From positions 62,001 to 126,000 of the forward strand of contig NZ_JABFHF010000016.1 in assembly GCF_015476655.1 (NCBI RefSeq): DNA of 64,000 bases, written 5' to 3'. Positions 1 through 9,706 of the stretch are shown here, in pieces (position 1 is the stretch's first letter; each line of letters begins with the position of its first letter). The notes under the pieces were generated by a model. It saw only the letters and a program-made list of their open reading frames with translations. It ran no database searches and was not told the origin of the DNA. The position numbers were made by a program, and so were the translations under genes. The stretch is from Aquiflexum lacus. Lineage in GTDB: Bacteria > Bacteroidota > Bacteroidia > Cytophagales > Cyclobacteriaceae.

Positions 1-1
1 A

Positions 2-2584
2 GATTTGATACCTTTAAACTTAATTGTTCAACCTAGATTTCAATTTTACTTTGAAAGTGGATCTGAAAGCTGTGAAAGTGATGATGGTGTTCTTGTAATT
101 TTGCCTGCAGTGGATTTGGATTATGTTCAATTGAGAAAAGACAATGTAAACCTTACCCGTTTTTTTGATCTGAAACAAGGGGTGGAATTAAGAATTCCAG
201 GTATGAAAGCAGGGGTTTATCGGGCTTCGGGAGCTATCGGTTCTTGTACAACGGGTAGGACTGCTGTAGTTCCACTTTCAAACCCTTCAGCTGATTTGCT
301 TTATTCTATTGAAGAAATAATCGGTGAAACCTGTAATGATAGAGGAAAAATAGATGGCAGCTTTAAAGTTAAAATGTTAGAGGAAGGTTTTGGTCGCAAT
401 TATATCATTTACAATACAGGTGGAGTTTCATTACTTTCTGGGGTTATAGAGAATAATGAATTTGAATTCTCAGGCCCTTCAGGAAATTTTTATTTTGAAA
501 TTTTTAATCAGGAGGGTTGTGTCAATCCAAGTCCTGAAAGGATCAATATCCAAAGTAAGGGTCAGGTTTCTTTTTCAACTCCAAACAGGATTACTGTCTG
601 TGAGACATTTGATTTTATTCCCAACACCAATGAGAATCTAATCTTCACATTAACATATCCTGACAATACCACGGATGTTAAAACATCAGGTGAAGCATTT
701 GTTTTGGATCAGGAAGGCAATTATACCATAATGGGCGTTGATGCTGATCAGGATCGGGCTTTTTGTCCAATGGAATCAAGCTTTGATGTCTATCTGACTT
801 CTCCGGTTGAATATGAACCCGAATTGGTTTCAAGAGACTGTTTCGGAAATCAAGAATATAAAGCTAACCTTTTTGGAGCAGATCCAGGGAGAGTTGACAT
901 CAAATGGTATAATGAAAATAATCAAGTTGTAGGTACTGATCTAGTGCTTTTCCCCACTTCTTTTGGTGAATTTAAATTGGATGTTCAGCCCAGAAATAGC
1001 GAATTCTGTCCAAACCCTGCAAAACCATTTATAGTAAATGAACCGATCCTGAAGATTGATGTTTTGCTGGAAGCTGAACCACTTTGCGGAGAGGATTTTT
1101 CTGTTGTTAGAATTGTTAACGAGGCCGAAAATATTGGATTTGTCAAATGGCTCTTTTTTGACACAGACGGAAATGCTCTTGAATTAATAGAATTTGAAAA
1201 CCAACTTCAGATTGAAGTGGATAACCCTGGTGTATACGAAGCAGTCGTATATAATGACCTTGATTGTGAGATTGGGAGGAGTCTTGTTTCAGTCACAAGG
1301 ACTTCTGAATTGGCCTTATTTGAAATACCTGAGCAAATTATTGTTTGTGATTTTTTTGAATTGGATCCAGAGACTTCTTTGGACCTTAAATATATAGCGT
1401 TTTTACCAGATGGTTCCCAGTTGGATTTTAGAAAAGGAGAACCTTTATTATTGGATCAAGGTGGAGTCTATACCATCACCTCTTCGTCACAGAATTCGGA
1501 TGTTTTGCTATGTCCCATCACAAAAACGATGTTGGTAGAAAAAAGTAGGCCAGTTGACTTTGAACCCGAATTGTACGAACAAAACTGTGATGGTAGATTG
1601 GTTTATAAGGCTAATTTGCAGGGAAATGACATTTCTGAAGTGGACATTTTCTGGTACAATGATTTGGGGGATTTGGTAGGACAAGATGAGTTTTTGGTGC
1701 CGGAAACCTTTGGTGATTATTCTTTGGAGGTTAGACCTAAAGGGAGTCAGGTATGTCCTCAACCAAATATTAAAATTTTTGAAGTAGTCCAGCCTGTTGT
1801 TGAATTGGACGGAGGACTAACTATAACCCCCTTCTGTCCAGGTGATGAAAATGTAACCATAACTTTGGATGCGGATCTAAATCAAGTGAATAGAATCAAT
1901 TGGTATTTCACTGATATCAATGGGCAAAAGATAACCTTAGATACATTTGTTGATTTTGATGAAATCACTGTGACTGACCAAGGTACTTACGAGGTGGAGG
2001 TGTACAATGAAATAAACTGCCTTTTAGGAAGGGATATGATCATTGTCATGAAAAGTATGGATGAAATAAGACCTGAGGTGGAATCAGTTTATGAGATTTG
2101 CCCTAGTCTTGGAGGTGATTTAAAGATTGACCCAGGTACTTTTATGGCCTATCAATGGTTTTTGGAAGGGGATTTGGTATCGGAAAACCGGGTTTTGGAA
2201 CCTATTGCTGTAGGGAATTATTCACTAACAGTAACGAGTCTGGAAGGATGTCAATATTCAACCGATTTTTTGGTAAATGAGGTCTGTGAATTAATGGTTA
2301 AAAGTACCACAGGGATGAAAGTCAATGATGCTGAAAAGCCTTTTATGGTCTATACTAATTCACTTGTTAACAGATTGGATATTTGGATTTATAACAATTG
2401 GGGGCAACTGATTTATTCTTGTTCAAAAGACAACCTGTCAGAAGGGGAAAGTTATTGTATTTGGTACGGAGACTTTAATGGAGGTTACATTCTGCCTGGA
2501 ACTTACTCGGTTAAGATTTCAGTAAAAAATAATTCTGATAATACACCAAAAAATATTTATAGGTCATTGATGGTGATTGAATGA
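2..2584 (+). CDS. large secreted multi-domain protein with gliding-motility (CHU_C) C-terminus, 5'-truncated
   Basis: The reading frame is open to the left edge of the window, so the true start lies upstream and about 860 C-terminal residues are visible. The chain is made of Ig/PKD-like beta-sandwich modules with regularly placed cysteines. A module of about 248 residues occurs twice: it begins near residues 191 and 439, with matching VEYEPEL and VDFEPEL stretches near 268 and 517. The last ~90 residues (IWIYNNWGQLIY, then GTYSVKI) resemble the gliding-motility-associated CHU_C tail, which in Bacteroidota acts as a type B sorting signal for the type IX secretion system. Inferred: a surface or secreted adhesin-like protein. 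No catalytic motif is visible. The CHU_C tail is convincing; the role is not known. Confidence 0.75.
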   Translation, partial: DLIPLNLIVQPRFQFYFESGSESCESDDGVLVILPAVDLDYVQLRKDNVNLTRFFDLKQGVELRIPGMKAGVYRASGAIGSCTTGRTAVVPLSNPSADLLYSIEEIIGETCNDRGKIDGSFKVKMLEEGFGRNYIIYNTGGVSLLSGVIENNEFEFSGPSGNFYFEIFNQEGCVNPSPERINIQSKGQVSFSTPNRITVCETFDFIPNTNENLIFTLTYPDNTTDVKTSGEAFVLDQEGNYTIMGVDADQDRAFCPMESSFDVYLTSPVEYEPELVSRDCFGNQEYKANLFGADPGRVDIKWYNENNQVVGTDLVLFPTSFGEFKLDVQPRNSEFCPNPAKPFIVNEPILKIDVLLEAEPLCGEDFSVVRIVNEAENIGFVKWLFFDTDGNALELIEFENQLQIEVDNPGVYEAVVYNDLDCEIGRSLVSVTRTSELALFEIPEQIIVCDFFELDPETSLDLKYIAFLPDGSQLDFRKGEPLLLDQGGVYTITSSSQNSDVLLCPITKTMLVEKSRPVDFEPELYEQNCDGRLVYKANLQGNDISEVDIFWYNDLGDLVGQDEFLVPETFGDYSLEVRPKGSQVCPQPNIKIFEVVQPVVELDGGLTITPFCPGDENVTITLDADLNQVNRINWYFTDINGQKITLDTFVDFDEITVTDQGTYEVEVYNEINCLLGRDMIIVMKSMDEIRPEVESVYEICPSLGGDLKIDPGTFMAYQWFLEGDLVSENRVLEPIAVGNYSLTVTSLEGCQYSTDFLVNEVCELMVKSTTGMKVNDAEKPFMVYTNSLVNRLDIWIYNNWGQLIYSCSKDNLSEGESYCIWYGDFNGGYILPGTYSVKISVKNNSDNTPKNIYRSLMVIE

Positions 2585-2759
2585 TCACAAAATCTAACTG
2601 TACACCATTGATTTTGAGGCGTATTATTTACTTCAGGACATATTTAAAGCAATTTTTTTACGAAAGGGTAAGCCTATCCTTGATATTTTTTATATATTTT
2701 CCGAATGTTTATTATTCAACCCATTCAAAAAAGTCTTTAACCTCTTAAACCCAACCAAC

Positions 2760-3968
2760 ATGAATGAAAATTTAAATAAATCTGCTTTGTTCAATGCGAG
2801 TTGTTTTGCATTGATTACAACTGCATTCACCTTTGCCATTAGGGCAGGTATCCTACCAGAATTAGGGGAAAATTTCGGGTTGTCAGCAGAACAACTCGGA
2901 TTTATAAACTCCATGTGGTTTCTTGGATTTCCCATTTCAATGATTTTAGGTGGTCTGTTTTATCATAAAATAGGACCTAAAGTAATCATGCAAATAGCCT
3001 TTGTGGCCCATACTTTAGGGATAGTGTTAACCATCTATGCAGGTGGTTACACTGGTTTATTGATATCGACCTTATTTATTGGTTTTGGTAATGGCTGTAC
3101 AGAGGCAGCCTGTAATCCAATGATTGCTGATATGTATTCAGGTGATAAAATGAACAAAATGTTAAACCGCTTTCACATGTGGTTTCCAGGAGGTATTGTG
3201 CTTGGAAGTTTGATTTCGAAATTCATGACCGATTTCGGAATGGGATGGCAAATGCAAATGTGGGTGCTAATGATCCCGACCGTCATCTATGCTGCCTTGT
3301 TCTTTGGTAAGGCATTTCCAAAACCAACTGTCGAAGGTGTAACCTCTATAGCGAGTAACGTAAGGGCATTGTTTTCACCTGTATTTATTTTCCTATTCTT
3401 TTGCATGGCACTCACTGCCATTTCTGAATTCGGACCTCAGCAATGGGTAAATGTGGTAATGAGTGAAAGTGGTGCAAGTGGTATGTTGATCCTAGCCCTG
3501 ACTACGGGTGTTATGGCCGTTGGAAGATTCTTTGCAGGACCTGTTGTAAAGACATTAGGCCAAACAGGTGTGCTTTTGGGTGGAGCTATTTTTGCCACAC
3601 TTGGCATTTATATGTTTAGTACAGTCACAGGCCCGATGGCCTATTTAGCTGCGGTGGTTTTTGCAATCGGAGTTTGTTATTTCTGGCCGGTGATGGTGGG
3701 CGCTATTGCACAAAGAGTGCCTTTAAGTGGTGCTTTGGGCATGTCTATCATCGGAGGAGTTGGTATGTTCTCTACAGCGATTTTCCAGCCAATTATTGGG
3801 AAATGGATTGACACTGCAAGAGCCATACATGATACGGATTTACTTGCAGGCCAAGCCACCCTCTCCAAAATGGTGACCTTTCCTGCAATACTAATAGTGT
3901 TATTTACCATATTTTTCTTCTGGCAAAAAAACAGCAAATCAACAGAAGCAGTCCCAACTGCACATTAA
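2760..3968 (+). CDS. MFS transporter, probably sugar
   Basis: A 402-residue integral membrane protein with about 12 hydrophobic helices, the usual size of the major facilitator superfamily. The stretch FYHKIGPKVIMQ after the second helix matches the loop 2-3 region of MFS carriers, and the middle (residues ~190-210) is the charged cytoplasmic loop between the two six-helix halves. The C-terminus is short and polar. It should import a small solute with cation symport. The substrate cannot be read from sequence; the adjacent glycoside hydrolase and the galM-galK genes across the convergent junction suggest a sugar. It is followed by a strong intrinsic terminator, so it probably forms its own transcription unit. 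Confidence 0.8.
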   Translation: MNENLNKSALFNASCFALITTAFTFAIRAGILPELGENFGLSAEQLGFINSMWFLGFPISMILGGLFYHKIGPKVIMQIAFVAHTLGIVLTIYAGGYTGLLISTLFIGFGNGCTEAACNPMIADMYSGDKMNKMLNRFHMWFPGGIVLGSLISKFMTDFGMGWQMQMWVLMIPTVIYAALFFGKAFPKPTVEGVTSIASNVRALFSPVFIFLFFCMALTAISEFGPQQWVNVVMSESGASGMLILALTTGVMAVGRFFAGPVVKTLGQTGVLLGGAIFATLGIYMFSTVTGPMAYLAAVVFAIGVCYFWPVMVGAIAQRVPLSGALGMSIIGGVGMFSTAIFQPIIGKWIDTARAIHDTDLLAGQATLSKMVTFPAILIVLFTIFFFWQKNSKSTEAVPTAH

Positions 3969-3974
3969 AAACTT

Positions 3975-4000
3975 AAGGCAGCCAATTGGCTGCCTTTTTT
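3975..4000 (+). terminator. intrinsic terminator after the MFS gene
   Basis: A perfect hairpin with arms AAGGCAGCCAA and TTGGCTGCCTT runs directly into a run of six T. It begins seven bases after the MFS stop codon and ends only five bases before the first ATG of the next gene. Confidence 0.9.
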
Positions 4001-4005
4001 CTTTC

Positions 4006-5370
4006 ATGCCCATGAAAAGAATATTTATATTTCTCCTTTCGTTAATTGTCCCAAGTCTACTGATGGCGCAAATTCAGGGACCTATAAAAATCTCTGAAAA
4101 TCAAAGGTTTTTGGCACAGGCTGATGATAGCCCATTCTTTTGGATGGCGGATACAGCTTGGGAGCTTTTTCACAGAACCAACAGAGAAGAGGTAAAATAT
4201 TACCTAGATATTAGAAAATCACAAGGGTTTAATGTGATCCAAGCAGTGGCCTTGGCTGAGATAGATGGTCTGAATGATCCCAATCAATATGGTGAAATGC
4301 CTTTTGAGTCATTAAAGCCAATGAAGTTCAATGAAAAGTACTGGAAATATGTAGATGAGGTAATCAGTCTGGCGGAGGAGAAAGAAATCCATATTGCACT
4401 TTTACCCACTTGGGGAGATAAAGTAAATAAGAATACTTGGGGAGTGGGTCCGGAAATTTTCAATGTTGAAAATGCCTTTGAATTTGGGAAATGGATCGGG
4501 GCGAGGTATGCTGATAGAAAGAATCTGATCTGGGTGATTGGAGGAGATAGAAACCCAAGGAAAGATTCAGAAGATGCCAACATTTGGAATCAAATGGCAG
4601 CAGGTATAAAATCCTCCTCCAATAAGCATAATCCAATATTGATGACTTTCCATCCCCAACCAAATACACCTGGAGGTTCTTCAACATGGTTTCATCAATC
4701 TGATTGGCTGGATTTTAATATGCACCAAACAGGACATTGCCCTAATCAACCGACCTATAGCATCATAGACCATGATTATCAGTTGAATCCAACCAAGCCT
4801 ACTCTTGACGGAGAACCACTTTATGAAGAGCATCCCAATTGCTCCAATGCCCAAAAGCTTGGTTATAGCAATCCAGATGATATCAGAAGGATCATGTACT
4901 GGAATGTTTTTGCAGGGGGCGCAGGACAGACTTATGGCTGTCATGCCGTATGGCAAATGTACACCTTGGATAGAAAACCCATCAATGGTCCTCTGAAACC
5001 ATGGCAGAGCTCCTTAGAGTTGCCAATGGCCAATCAGGTCAAACATCTCAAAAACCTGATGTTATCAAAATCTTATTTTGACAGAATTCCTGATTTTGAA
5101 TTGGTGAGCACCACCCAAGAAGATGATGAACATTTTGTGATTGGGACCAGGGATATGGGTGGAAGTTATGCTTTTATTTATTTTCCTACTGGAAAAACTG
5201 TAGAGGTTAATCTTTCAAAATTGAATAATCCAACATTGAAAGCCCATTGGTATGACCCAAGGACCGGTGTGAGTTTTCCATATTCAGGATCCATATTGAC
5301 CAAAGGCATAAACAAAATCAGCACACCTTCCAGAGGCAAAGGCCAGGACTGGGTTTTGGTAGTGGAGTGA
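4006..5370 (+). CDS. GH140-like (DUF4038) glycoside hydrolase, secreted
   Basis: 454 residues with an N-terminal signal peptide (MKRIFIFLLSLIVPSLLMAQ). Two in-frame ATGs (4006 and 4012) are possible starts. The body matches the apiosidase-like TIM-barrel family: MADTAWELFHR near residue 47, WVIGGDRNP near 176 and LDGEPLYE near 267. Asp181 and Glu270 are the likely catalytic pair by analogy with the GH140 apiosidase, a residue assignment made from memory. The C-terminal ~90 residues resemble the beta-sandwich domain often attached to this family. Role: periplasmic cleavage of plant or algal polysaccharide side chains; the substrate is not certain. The gene begins almost on top of the preceding terminator and converges with galK. 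Confidence 0.8.
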   Translation: MPMKRIFIFLLSLIVPSLLMAQIQGPIKISENQRFLAQADDSPFFWMADTAWELFHRTNREEVKYYLDIRKSQGFNVIQAVALAEIDGLNDPNQYGEMPFESLKPMKFNEKYWKYVDEVISLAEEKEIHIALLPTWGDKVNKNTWGVGPEIFNVENAFEFGKWIGARYADRKNLIWVIGGDRNPRKDSEDANIWNQMAAGIKSSSNKHNPILMTFHPQPNTPGGSSTWFHQSDWLDFNMHQTGHCPNQPTYSIIDHDYQLNPTKPTLDGEPLYEEHPNCSNAQKLGYSNPDDIRRIMYWNVFAGGAGQTYGCHAVWQMYTLDRKPINGPLKPWQSSLELPMANQVKHLKNLMLSKSYFDRIPDFELVSTTQEDDEHFVIGTRDMGGSYAFIYFPTGKTVEVNLSKLNNPTLKAHWYDPRTGVSFPYSGSILTKGINKISTPSRGKGQDWVLVVE

Positions 5371-5415
5371 CTTTAAGATGGATTTAACACTATCATTACA
5401 TTTGTTTTTTTGAAT

Positions 5416-6561
5416 TCACATCAACCCAGTTCCATCCTCCAAACTTACCTCGTAAACCTTTGGCGTTACGCCATATTTGGATTCAAAAGCAGGTTTGATG
5501 TTGTCTTGAAGGGTTCTGACCTTTGATTTTTCCACAATGTTGATGGTGCATCCACCGAATCCGCCTCCCATCATCCTGCTTCCCAATACATCTTCAAGGT
5601 CCTTGGTATAGTCAACCAAAAAATCAAGTTCAGGGCAGGAGACTTCATATAGTTTACTAAGGCCTTCATGCGACTGGTACATTTTTTCACCAAAACCTAC
5701 CAGATCATTCTTGTCCAGCGATTCCGATGAGTCTAAAACTCTGTTATTTTCCTCAATGATATATTTGCACCGATTTAATACTGTTTGACTGATATCGGAC
5801 TTAATAGCTTCCAATAAATCCATATCCATATCCCTTAAGGATTTGATTTCAGGATTCAGTTTTTGGGCGGCAGCTACACCCGTCTGACATTCTTCCCTTC
5901 TTTTGTTGTAGGCTGAGTCAGCCAAGGAATGTTTTACACCAGTGTCAATCAATAAAATACTGTGATTGGGGAGGTGTAATGGAAAATACTGGAAATCGAG
6001 TGACCTACAATCCAACCGGATGACATGGCCTTTTTTGCCCATTACTGAAGCAAATTGATCCATGATACCGCATTGAACGCCAGCAAAAATATGTTCTGCT
6101 TTTTGGGCATAATGGATTAAAGACCTTTTCGGTACATGAAACCCAAATAGTGTGCTTAGTGCAAATCCAACAGCAGCCTCCAAAGCCGCAGAGGAGGATA
6201 AACCAGCACCTACGGGAATATCACCACCAAAGACCATGTCAAATCCCTGAACGGCATAACCTGCCTGTTGAAGTTGGGCGGTGACTCCCATGATGTAAGT
6301 TGCCCAATGACCTTTGTAGGGACCAAAAGAATCCAGATCGAACACAAATTCCTCCTCAAAATCCATGGAATAAATCCGGCCTTGTCTAGTTTGGTTTGCA
6401 GCGATGGCCACAATCATCTTCTTGTCGATAGCAGCAGGCATGACAAATCCCATATTGTAATCAGTGTGTTCTCCGATAAGGTTAATCCTTCCGGGAGAAT
6501 AAACTACAAGGGGTTCTTTGGAAAAAGTTTCTTTAAATGTTGATGTGATTTTGTCGGTCAT
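5416..6561 (-). CDS. galK: galactokinase
   Basis: A GHMP-family kinase that phosphorylates galactose at C1 with ATP (Leloir pathway, cytoplasm). Visible motifs are the galactokinase signature GRINLIGEHTDYNMG near the N-terminus, the ATP-binding PVGAGLSSSAALE, and the GGGFGGC C-terminal motif. The frame can be opened further upstream, but the ATG at 6561 (MTDKITS) gives 381 residues, equal to the usual family length, and lies four bases after the galM stop codon. The longer version would overlap galM by about 70 bases. It is the last gene of the lacI-galM-galK run. No galT or galE is in the window. Confidence 0.95.
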   Translation of the reverse strand: MTDKITSTFKETFSKEPLVVYSPGRINLIGEHTDYNMGFVMPAAIDKKMIVAIAANQTRQGRIYSMDFEEEFVFDLDSFGPYKGHWATYIMGVTAQLQQAGYAVQGFDMVFGGDIPVGAGLSSSAALEAAVGFALSTLFGFHVPKRSLIHYAQKAEHIFAGVQCGIMDQFASVMGKKGHVIRLDCRSLDFQYFPLHLPNHSILLIDTGVKHSLADSAYNKRREECQTGVAAAQKLNPEIKSLRDMDMDLLEAIKSDISQTVLNRCKYIIEENNRVLDSSESLDKNDLVGFGEKMYQSHEGLSKLYEVSCPELDFLVDYTKDLEDVLGSRMMGGGFGGCTINIVEKSKVRTLQDNIKPAFESKYGVTPKVYEVSLEDGTGLM

Positions 6562-6565
6562 TGTG

Positions 6566-7633
6566 TCATTCAGCGCTAAAAACAAACTGTGTTCTGGATT
6601 CAAATATTTCTCCCGGCAATAAAACAACCGTATCAAACTCAGGAAGATTAATGGCGTCAGGGAAATGTTGGGTTTCTAGGCAAATCGCGGAAAGTTTGCC
6701 GAAAGCAATTCCATTTTTACCAACAAAAGATCCATCGAGGTAATTGCCGGTGTAAACCTGAATACCAGGTTCGGTCGTGGATAGCGTTAATTTTCTTCCC
6801 GATTCAGGATCATAAAGTACAGCACAATCTTCCTCTTGATTCAAAACAAAACAGTGATCAATCCCATTTGCGATTTCCAACTGATGATTTTCAAGATGAA
6901 TATGATCTTTAATTTTTTTAAGGTGCCTAAAATCAAATGGAGTACCTGCTACAGGGGATTTCATGCCAATCGGAAGGCTCTTCTCATTCATTGGGAGATA
7001 ATTGTCAGCATCAATAAAGAAAGCGTGATTTTCAATATTCTTAGAAAAATCACCACCTAGATTAATGTAGAAATGATTAGTAGGGTTTAGAATCGTTTTT
7101 TTATCTGTCATTGCCCTGTAGCTTATCTCGAAGCGTCCAGTCTCATCCAAGGTATAAGTAACCCAAACATCCACGGTCCCGGGGTAGTTTTCCTCGCCAT
7201 CCGGACTTTGATAAAAAAAAGTGACACCAACAGAGTTGTCAGTTTCAAAAGGCTCTGCTTTCCATATTTTTTTGTCCCAACCTTCCATTCCACCATGTAG
7301 GTGGGCGTTGCCTTGGTTTGCAGGAAGTTGATAGGTTTTATCATTAAGGGAAAAAGAGTTGTTTGCGATCCTTCCTGCAACCCTTCCAATTGTCGATCCA
7401 ATGTAGCAATAGTTTTCCTGATACTCTTTTTGGAAATAGCCTTCTAAGGTATCAAATCCCAGTAGTACATCTTCCATTTTGCCATTTTTGTCAGGAATAA
7501 AGAGATGTGTCCATGTGGCACCATAATTCATGACGCAAACCTCTATTTGATTTGGAATCCTTAATTTGAAAATTTCTACCTCATCACCCTGTGGAGTGGT
7601 GCCAAAGTGTGAAGAAGTGATTTGTATGGACAT
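6566..7633 (-). CDS. galM: aldose 1-epimerase (mutarotase)
   Basis: 355 residues. It interconverts alpha and beta anomers of galactose or glucose, supplying the alpha form to galactokinase. Family landmarks are FDTLEGY, GRVAGRIANNSF near residue 85, NAHLHGG near 106, NPTNHFYINLGG near 180 and the catalytic-glutamate region near the C-terminus (ICLETQHFPDAI). There is no signal peptide, so it is cytoplasmic. It lies 30 bases downstream of the LacI regulator and 4 bases upstream of galK, which indicates co-transcription. Confidence 0.95.
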   Translation of the reverse strand: MSIQITSSHFGTTPQGDEVEIFKLRIPNQIEVCVMNYGATWTHLFIPDKNGKMEDVLLGFDTLEGYFQKEYQENYCYIGSTIGRVAGRIANNSFSLNDKTYQLPANQGNAHLHGGMEGWDKKIWKAEPFETDNSVGVTFFYQSPDGEENYPGTVDVWVTYTLDETGRFEISYRAMTDKKTILNPTNHFYINLGGDFSKNIENHAFFIDADNYLPMNEKSLPIGMKSPVAGTPFDFRHLKKIKDHIHLENHQLEIANGIDHCFVLNQEEDCAVLYDPESGRKLTLSTTEPGIQVYTGNYLDGSFVGKNGIAFGKLSAICLETQHFPDAINLPEFDTVVLLPGEIFESRTQFVFSAE

Positions 7634-7663
7634 GCGATTTTTTTTATTTTGTAAATAGGGTAG

Positions 7664-8701
7664 TTAGGAAGCCGAATTTATTTTTTTCTTAGAGGAATTT
7701 CTTACCACCAAGGTGGTTAGAAGCACGAAAGATTGGGGATCATCAGAAACGATTTCGTCCAATTGGTCCAATAAGTGATTGGCTGCCAATTGTCCCATTT
7801 CATAACCTGGTTGCGAAACAGTCGTCAAGGAGGGTTCTACAACTGCAGAAGTAGGGTTGTTGGTAAATCCTGCCAGCGCGATTTGTTCTGGGATTTTGAT
7901 TCCTTTTTCTTTTAAGACCAACATGACATCCAATGCAAGGGGATCAATCATTGCAAAAATAGCATCAGGGATATCTTCGCTTGCCAGCATATCCAAAGTT
8001 ACCTGTCTGTTCATTTCCGGGGTAAGATCTGTGACATATACCCTGCTTTCTTTTTCGGAAATACCGTATTCAGCTAAAGCTTCCAGATATCCCTCTTTTC
8101 TTTTTTTACTGATATAAAGATCCTCAGGCCCAGAGAAATAGGCTATTTTTTTACAGCCTTGATGCAAGAGATGCTGTACGGCCAAATAGGCTCCATGTGC
8201 ATCATCGACTGTCACTCTTGAAACGGGAATTTCTTCTGTCACCCGGTCAAACATTATGAATGGGATTTCTCTGTCATAAAGCTCCTGAATGTGCTCATAA
8301 GATTTAGTTTCCCTACTTAGGGAAATCAAAAGACCATCAACCTGACTTGAAACAAGAGTTCTGACATTAGCTTTTTCCTGTTCATAGGATTCATTGGACT
8401 GGCAGATCATGATATTGTAGCCCCTTTTATAGGCAGTGTCCTGAATGCCACTGATGTTGCTTGAGAAAAAATGTGAGGTCAATTCAGGAACAATAACCCC
8501 CAAAACCTTGCTTCTTGAAATCCTTAGACTTTGCGCAAGTAAGTTGTATTGATAGTTCATGCTTTTGGCCATTTCCACAATTCGGAGCTTGGTATCCTTA
8601 TGAAGCTCGGGCGAGTCTTTCAATGCCCTTGAAACAGTAGAAACAGATACTCCCAATTTCTTGGCAATTTCTTTCATTGTTACCTGATGGCCTTTTTTCA
8701 T
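7664..8701 (-). CDS. LacI-family transcriptional regulator
   Basis: 345 residues with an N-terminal LacI helix-turn-helix (MKEIAKKLGVSVSTVSRALKD) followed by a periplasmic-binding-protein-like effector domain (VLGVIVPELTSHFFSSNISGIQ to the C-terminus). It probably senses a sugar and controls galM-galK, the two genes directly downstream on the same strand, and possibly the MFS and GH140 genes. I could not find a convincing palindromic operator upstream. The second Met (residue 9) is an alternative start. The gene upstream ends only 24 bases away, so any private promoter would lie inside that gene. Confidence 0.9.
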   Translation of the reverse strand: MKKGHQVTMKEIAKKLGVSVSTVSRALKDSPELHKDTKLRIVEMAKSMNYQYNLLAQSLRISRSKVLGVIVPELTSHFFSSNISGIQDTAYKRGYNIMICQSNESYEQEKANVRTLVSSQVDGLLISLSRETKSYEHIQELYDREIPFIMFDRVTEEIPVSRVTVDDAHGAYLAVQHLLHQGCKKIAYFSGPEDLYISKKRKEGYLEALAEYGISEKESRVYVTDLTPEMNRQVTLDMLASEDIPDAIFAMIDPLALDVMLVLKEKGIKIPEQIALAGFTNNPTSAVVEPSLTTVSQPGYEMGQLAANHLLDQLDEIVSDDPQSFVLLTTLVVRNSSKKKINSAS

Positions 8702-8725
8702 GGTCTATGTGGTTATTGGGGAATA

Positions 8726-9706
8726 TTATTCCTGATAAATGGTGAATAATACAGTTTGACCTACTGCTCGCAAACTCCTTTTATCTATGATGTCCATATT
8801 ATCGGAATGCGTATGATGGTAATGGCCAAAGCCAAAATCAGGAGAAAATTCTACAATATTTATCATTGGAATCCCTGCATCACGGTTGACAAAAACATGG
8901 TCATCTATGATTTCAGGGGCGTCTCTCATGATAAAGAAGTCTGAATATCCCAATTCTGAAGCAAAATTCCATACTTTATTGACAATGTTTTTGCCATAGC
9001 GCATGGAATAACCCTCTCTATAGAATCTTGCACCTTTGGCCCCTACCAAATCCACCAAAATACCATAGTAGGCAGCATATCCTTTTTGATGAGGTGTTTT
9101 GGACCAATGTTGTGAACCAAGACACCACCAAATCTGAGAATTGTCACGGGAATTGGTATGTTCAGGTTCACCGTCATCCTCCCCGTCAAACAAGATGAAA
9201 TCTATTCCAATATCAGGTTTTAACGCTGACTCCTGAATTACCCGTGCAATTTCCAACAAAACAGCCACACCCGAACCACCGTCATTGGCACCATCTATAG
9301 GTTCATCGATCCTTTGGGTATCCTTATCAGCTATTCTGCGTGTATCCCAATGGGCGGCCAATAGTACCCTCTTTTTTGCGGAAGGATTATAGGAAGCAAC
9401 GATATTGGTCAGGTCCCAAAATTGATTGTCATAAGTTTTAGCCTGAAACTCCTGAGTCTGCACTTCCAATCCAAATTCTTCGAATTTTTGGATCAGCCAT
9501 TCCTTGGCTTTACGGTGACCCGCTGTATTGGGCACTCTGGGGCCAAAGTCTACCTGCTTTTGGATGAAATTGTATGCAGTGTCAGCGGAAAATTCCGGAA
9601 CAGGTTTATAAATGATAGGTTCCTGTACTGTATCAGTGGTTTTATCACCATTACAAGACCAAATAAACAGCAGCAATAAGTAAATCAAACCAAGTTTATT
9701 CTTCAT
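8726..9706 (-). CDS. M28-family lipoprotein, probable glutaminyl-peptide cyclotransferase
   Basis: 326 residues with a lipoprotein signal ending in IWSC. The fold is the M28 zinc-peptidase type: LLAAHWDTR near residue 117, [15 protein letters not shown] near 139 and LFDGEDDGE near 170 carry the metal-site His, Asp and Glu. The single-metal type II glutaminyl cyclases of Bacteroidota share this layout, including [13 protein letters not shown], so the likely activity is conversion of N-terminal Gln to pyroglutamate on exported proteins. Many Bacteroidota proteins acquire an N-terminal Gln after signal cleavage. A plain aminopeptidase is the alternative. Its start overlaps the end of cysS by 11 bases. 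Confidence 0.8.
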   Translation of the reverse strand: MKNKLGLIYLLLLFIWSCNGDKTTDTVQEPIIYKPVPEFSADTAYNFIQKQVDFGPRVPNTAGHRKAKEWLIQKFEEFGLEVQTQEFQAKTYDNQFWDLTNIVASYNPSAKKRVLLAAHWDTRRIADKDTQRIDEPIDGANDGGSGVAVLLEIARVIQESALKPDIGIDFILFDGEDDGEPEHTNSRDNSQIWWCLGSQHWSKTPHQKGYAAYYGILVDLVGAKGARFYREGYSMRYGKNIVNKVWNFASELGYSDFFIMRDAPEIIDDHVFVNRDAGIPMINIVEFSPDFGFGHYHHTHSDNMDIIDKRSLRAVGQTVLFTIYQE

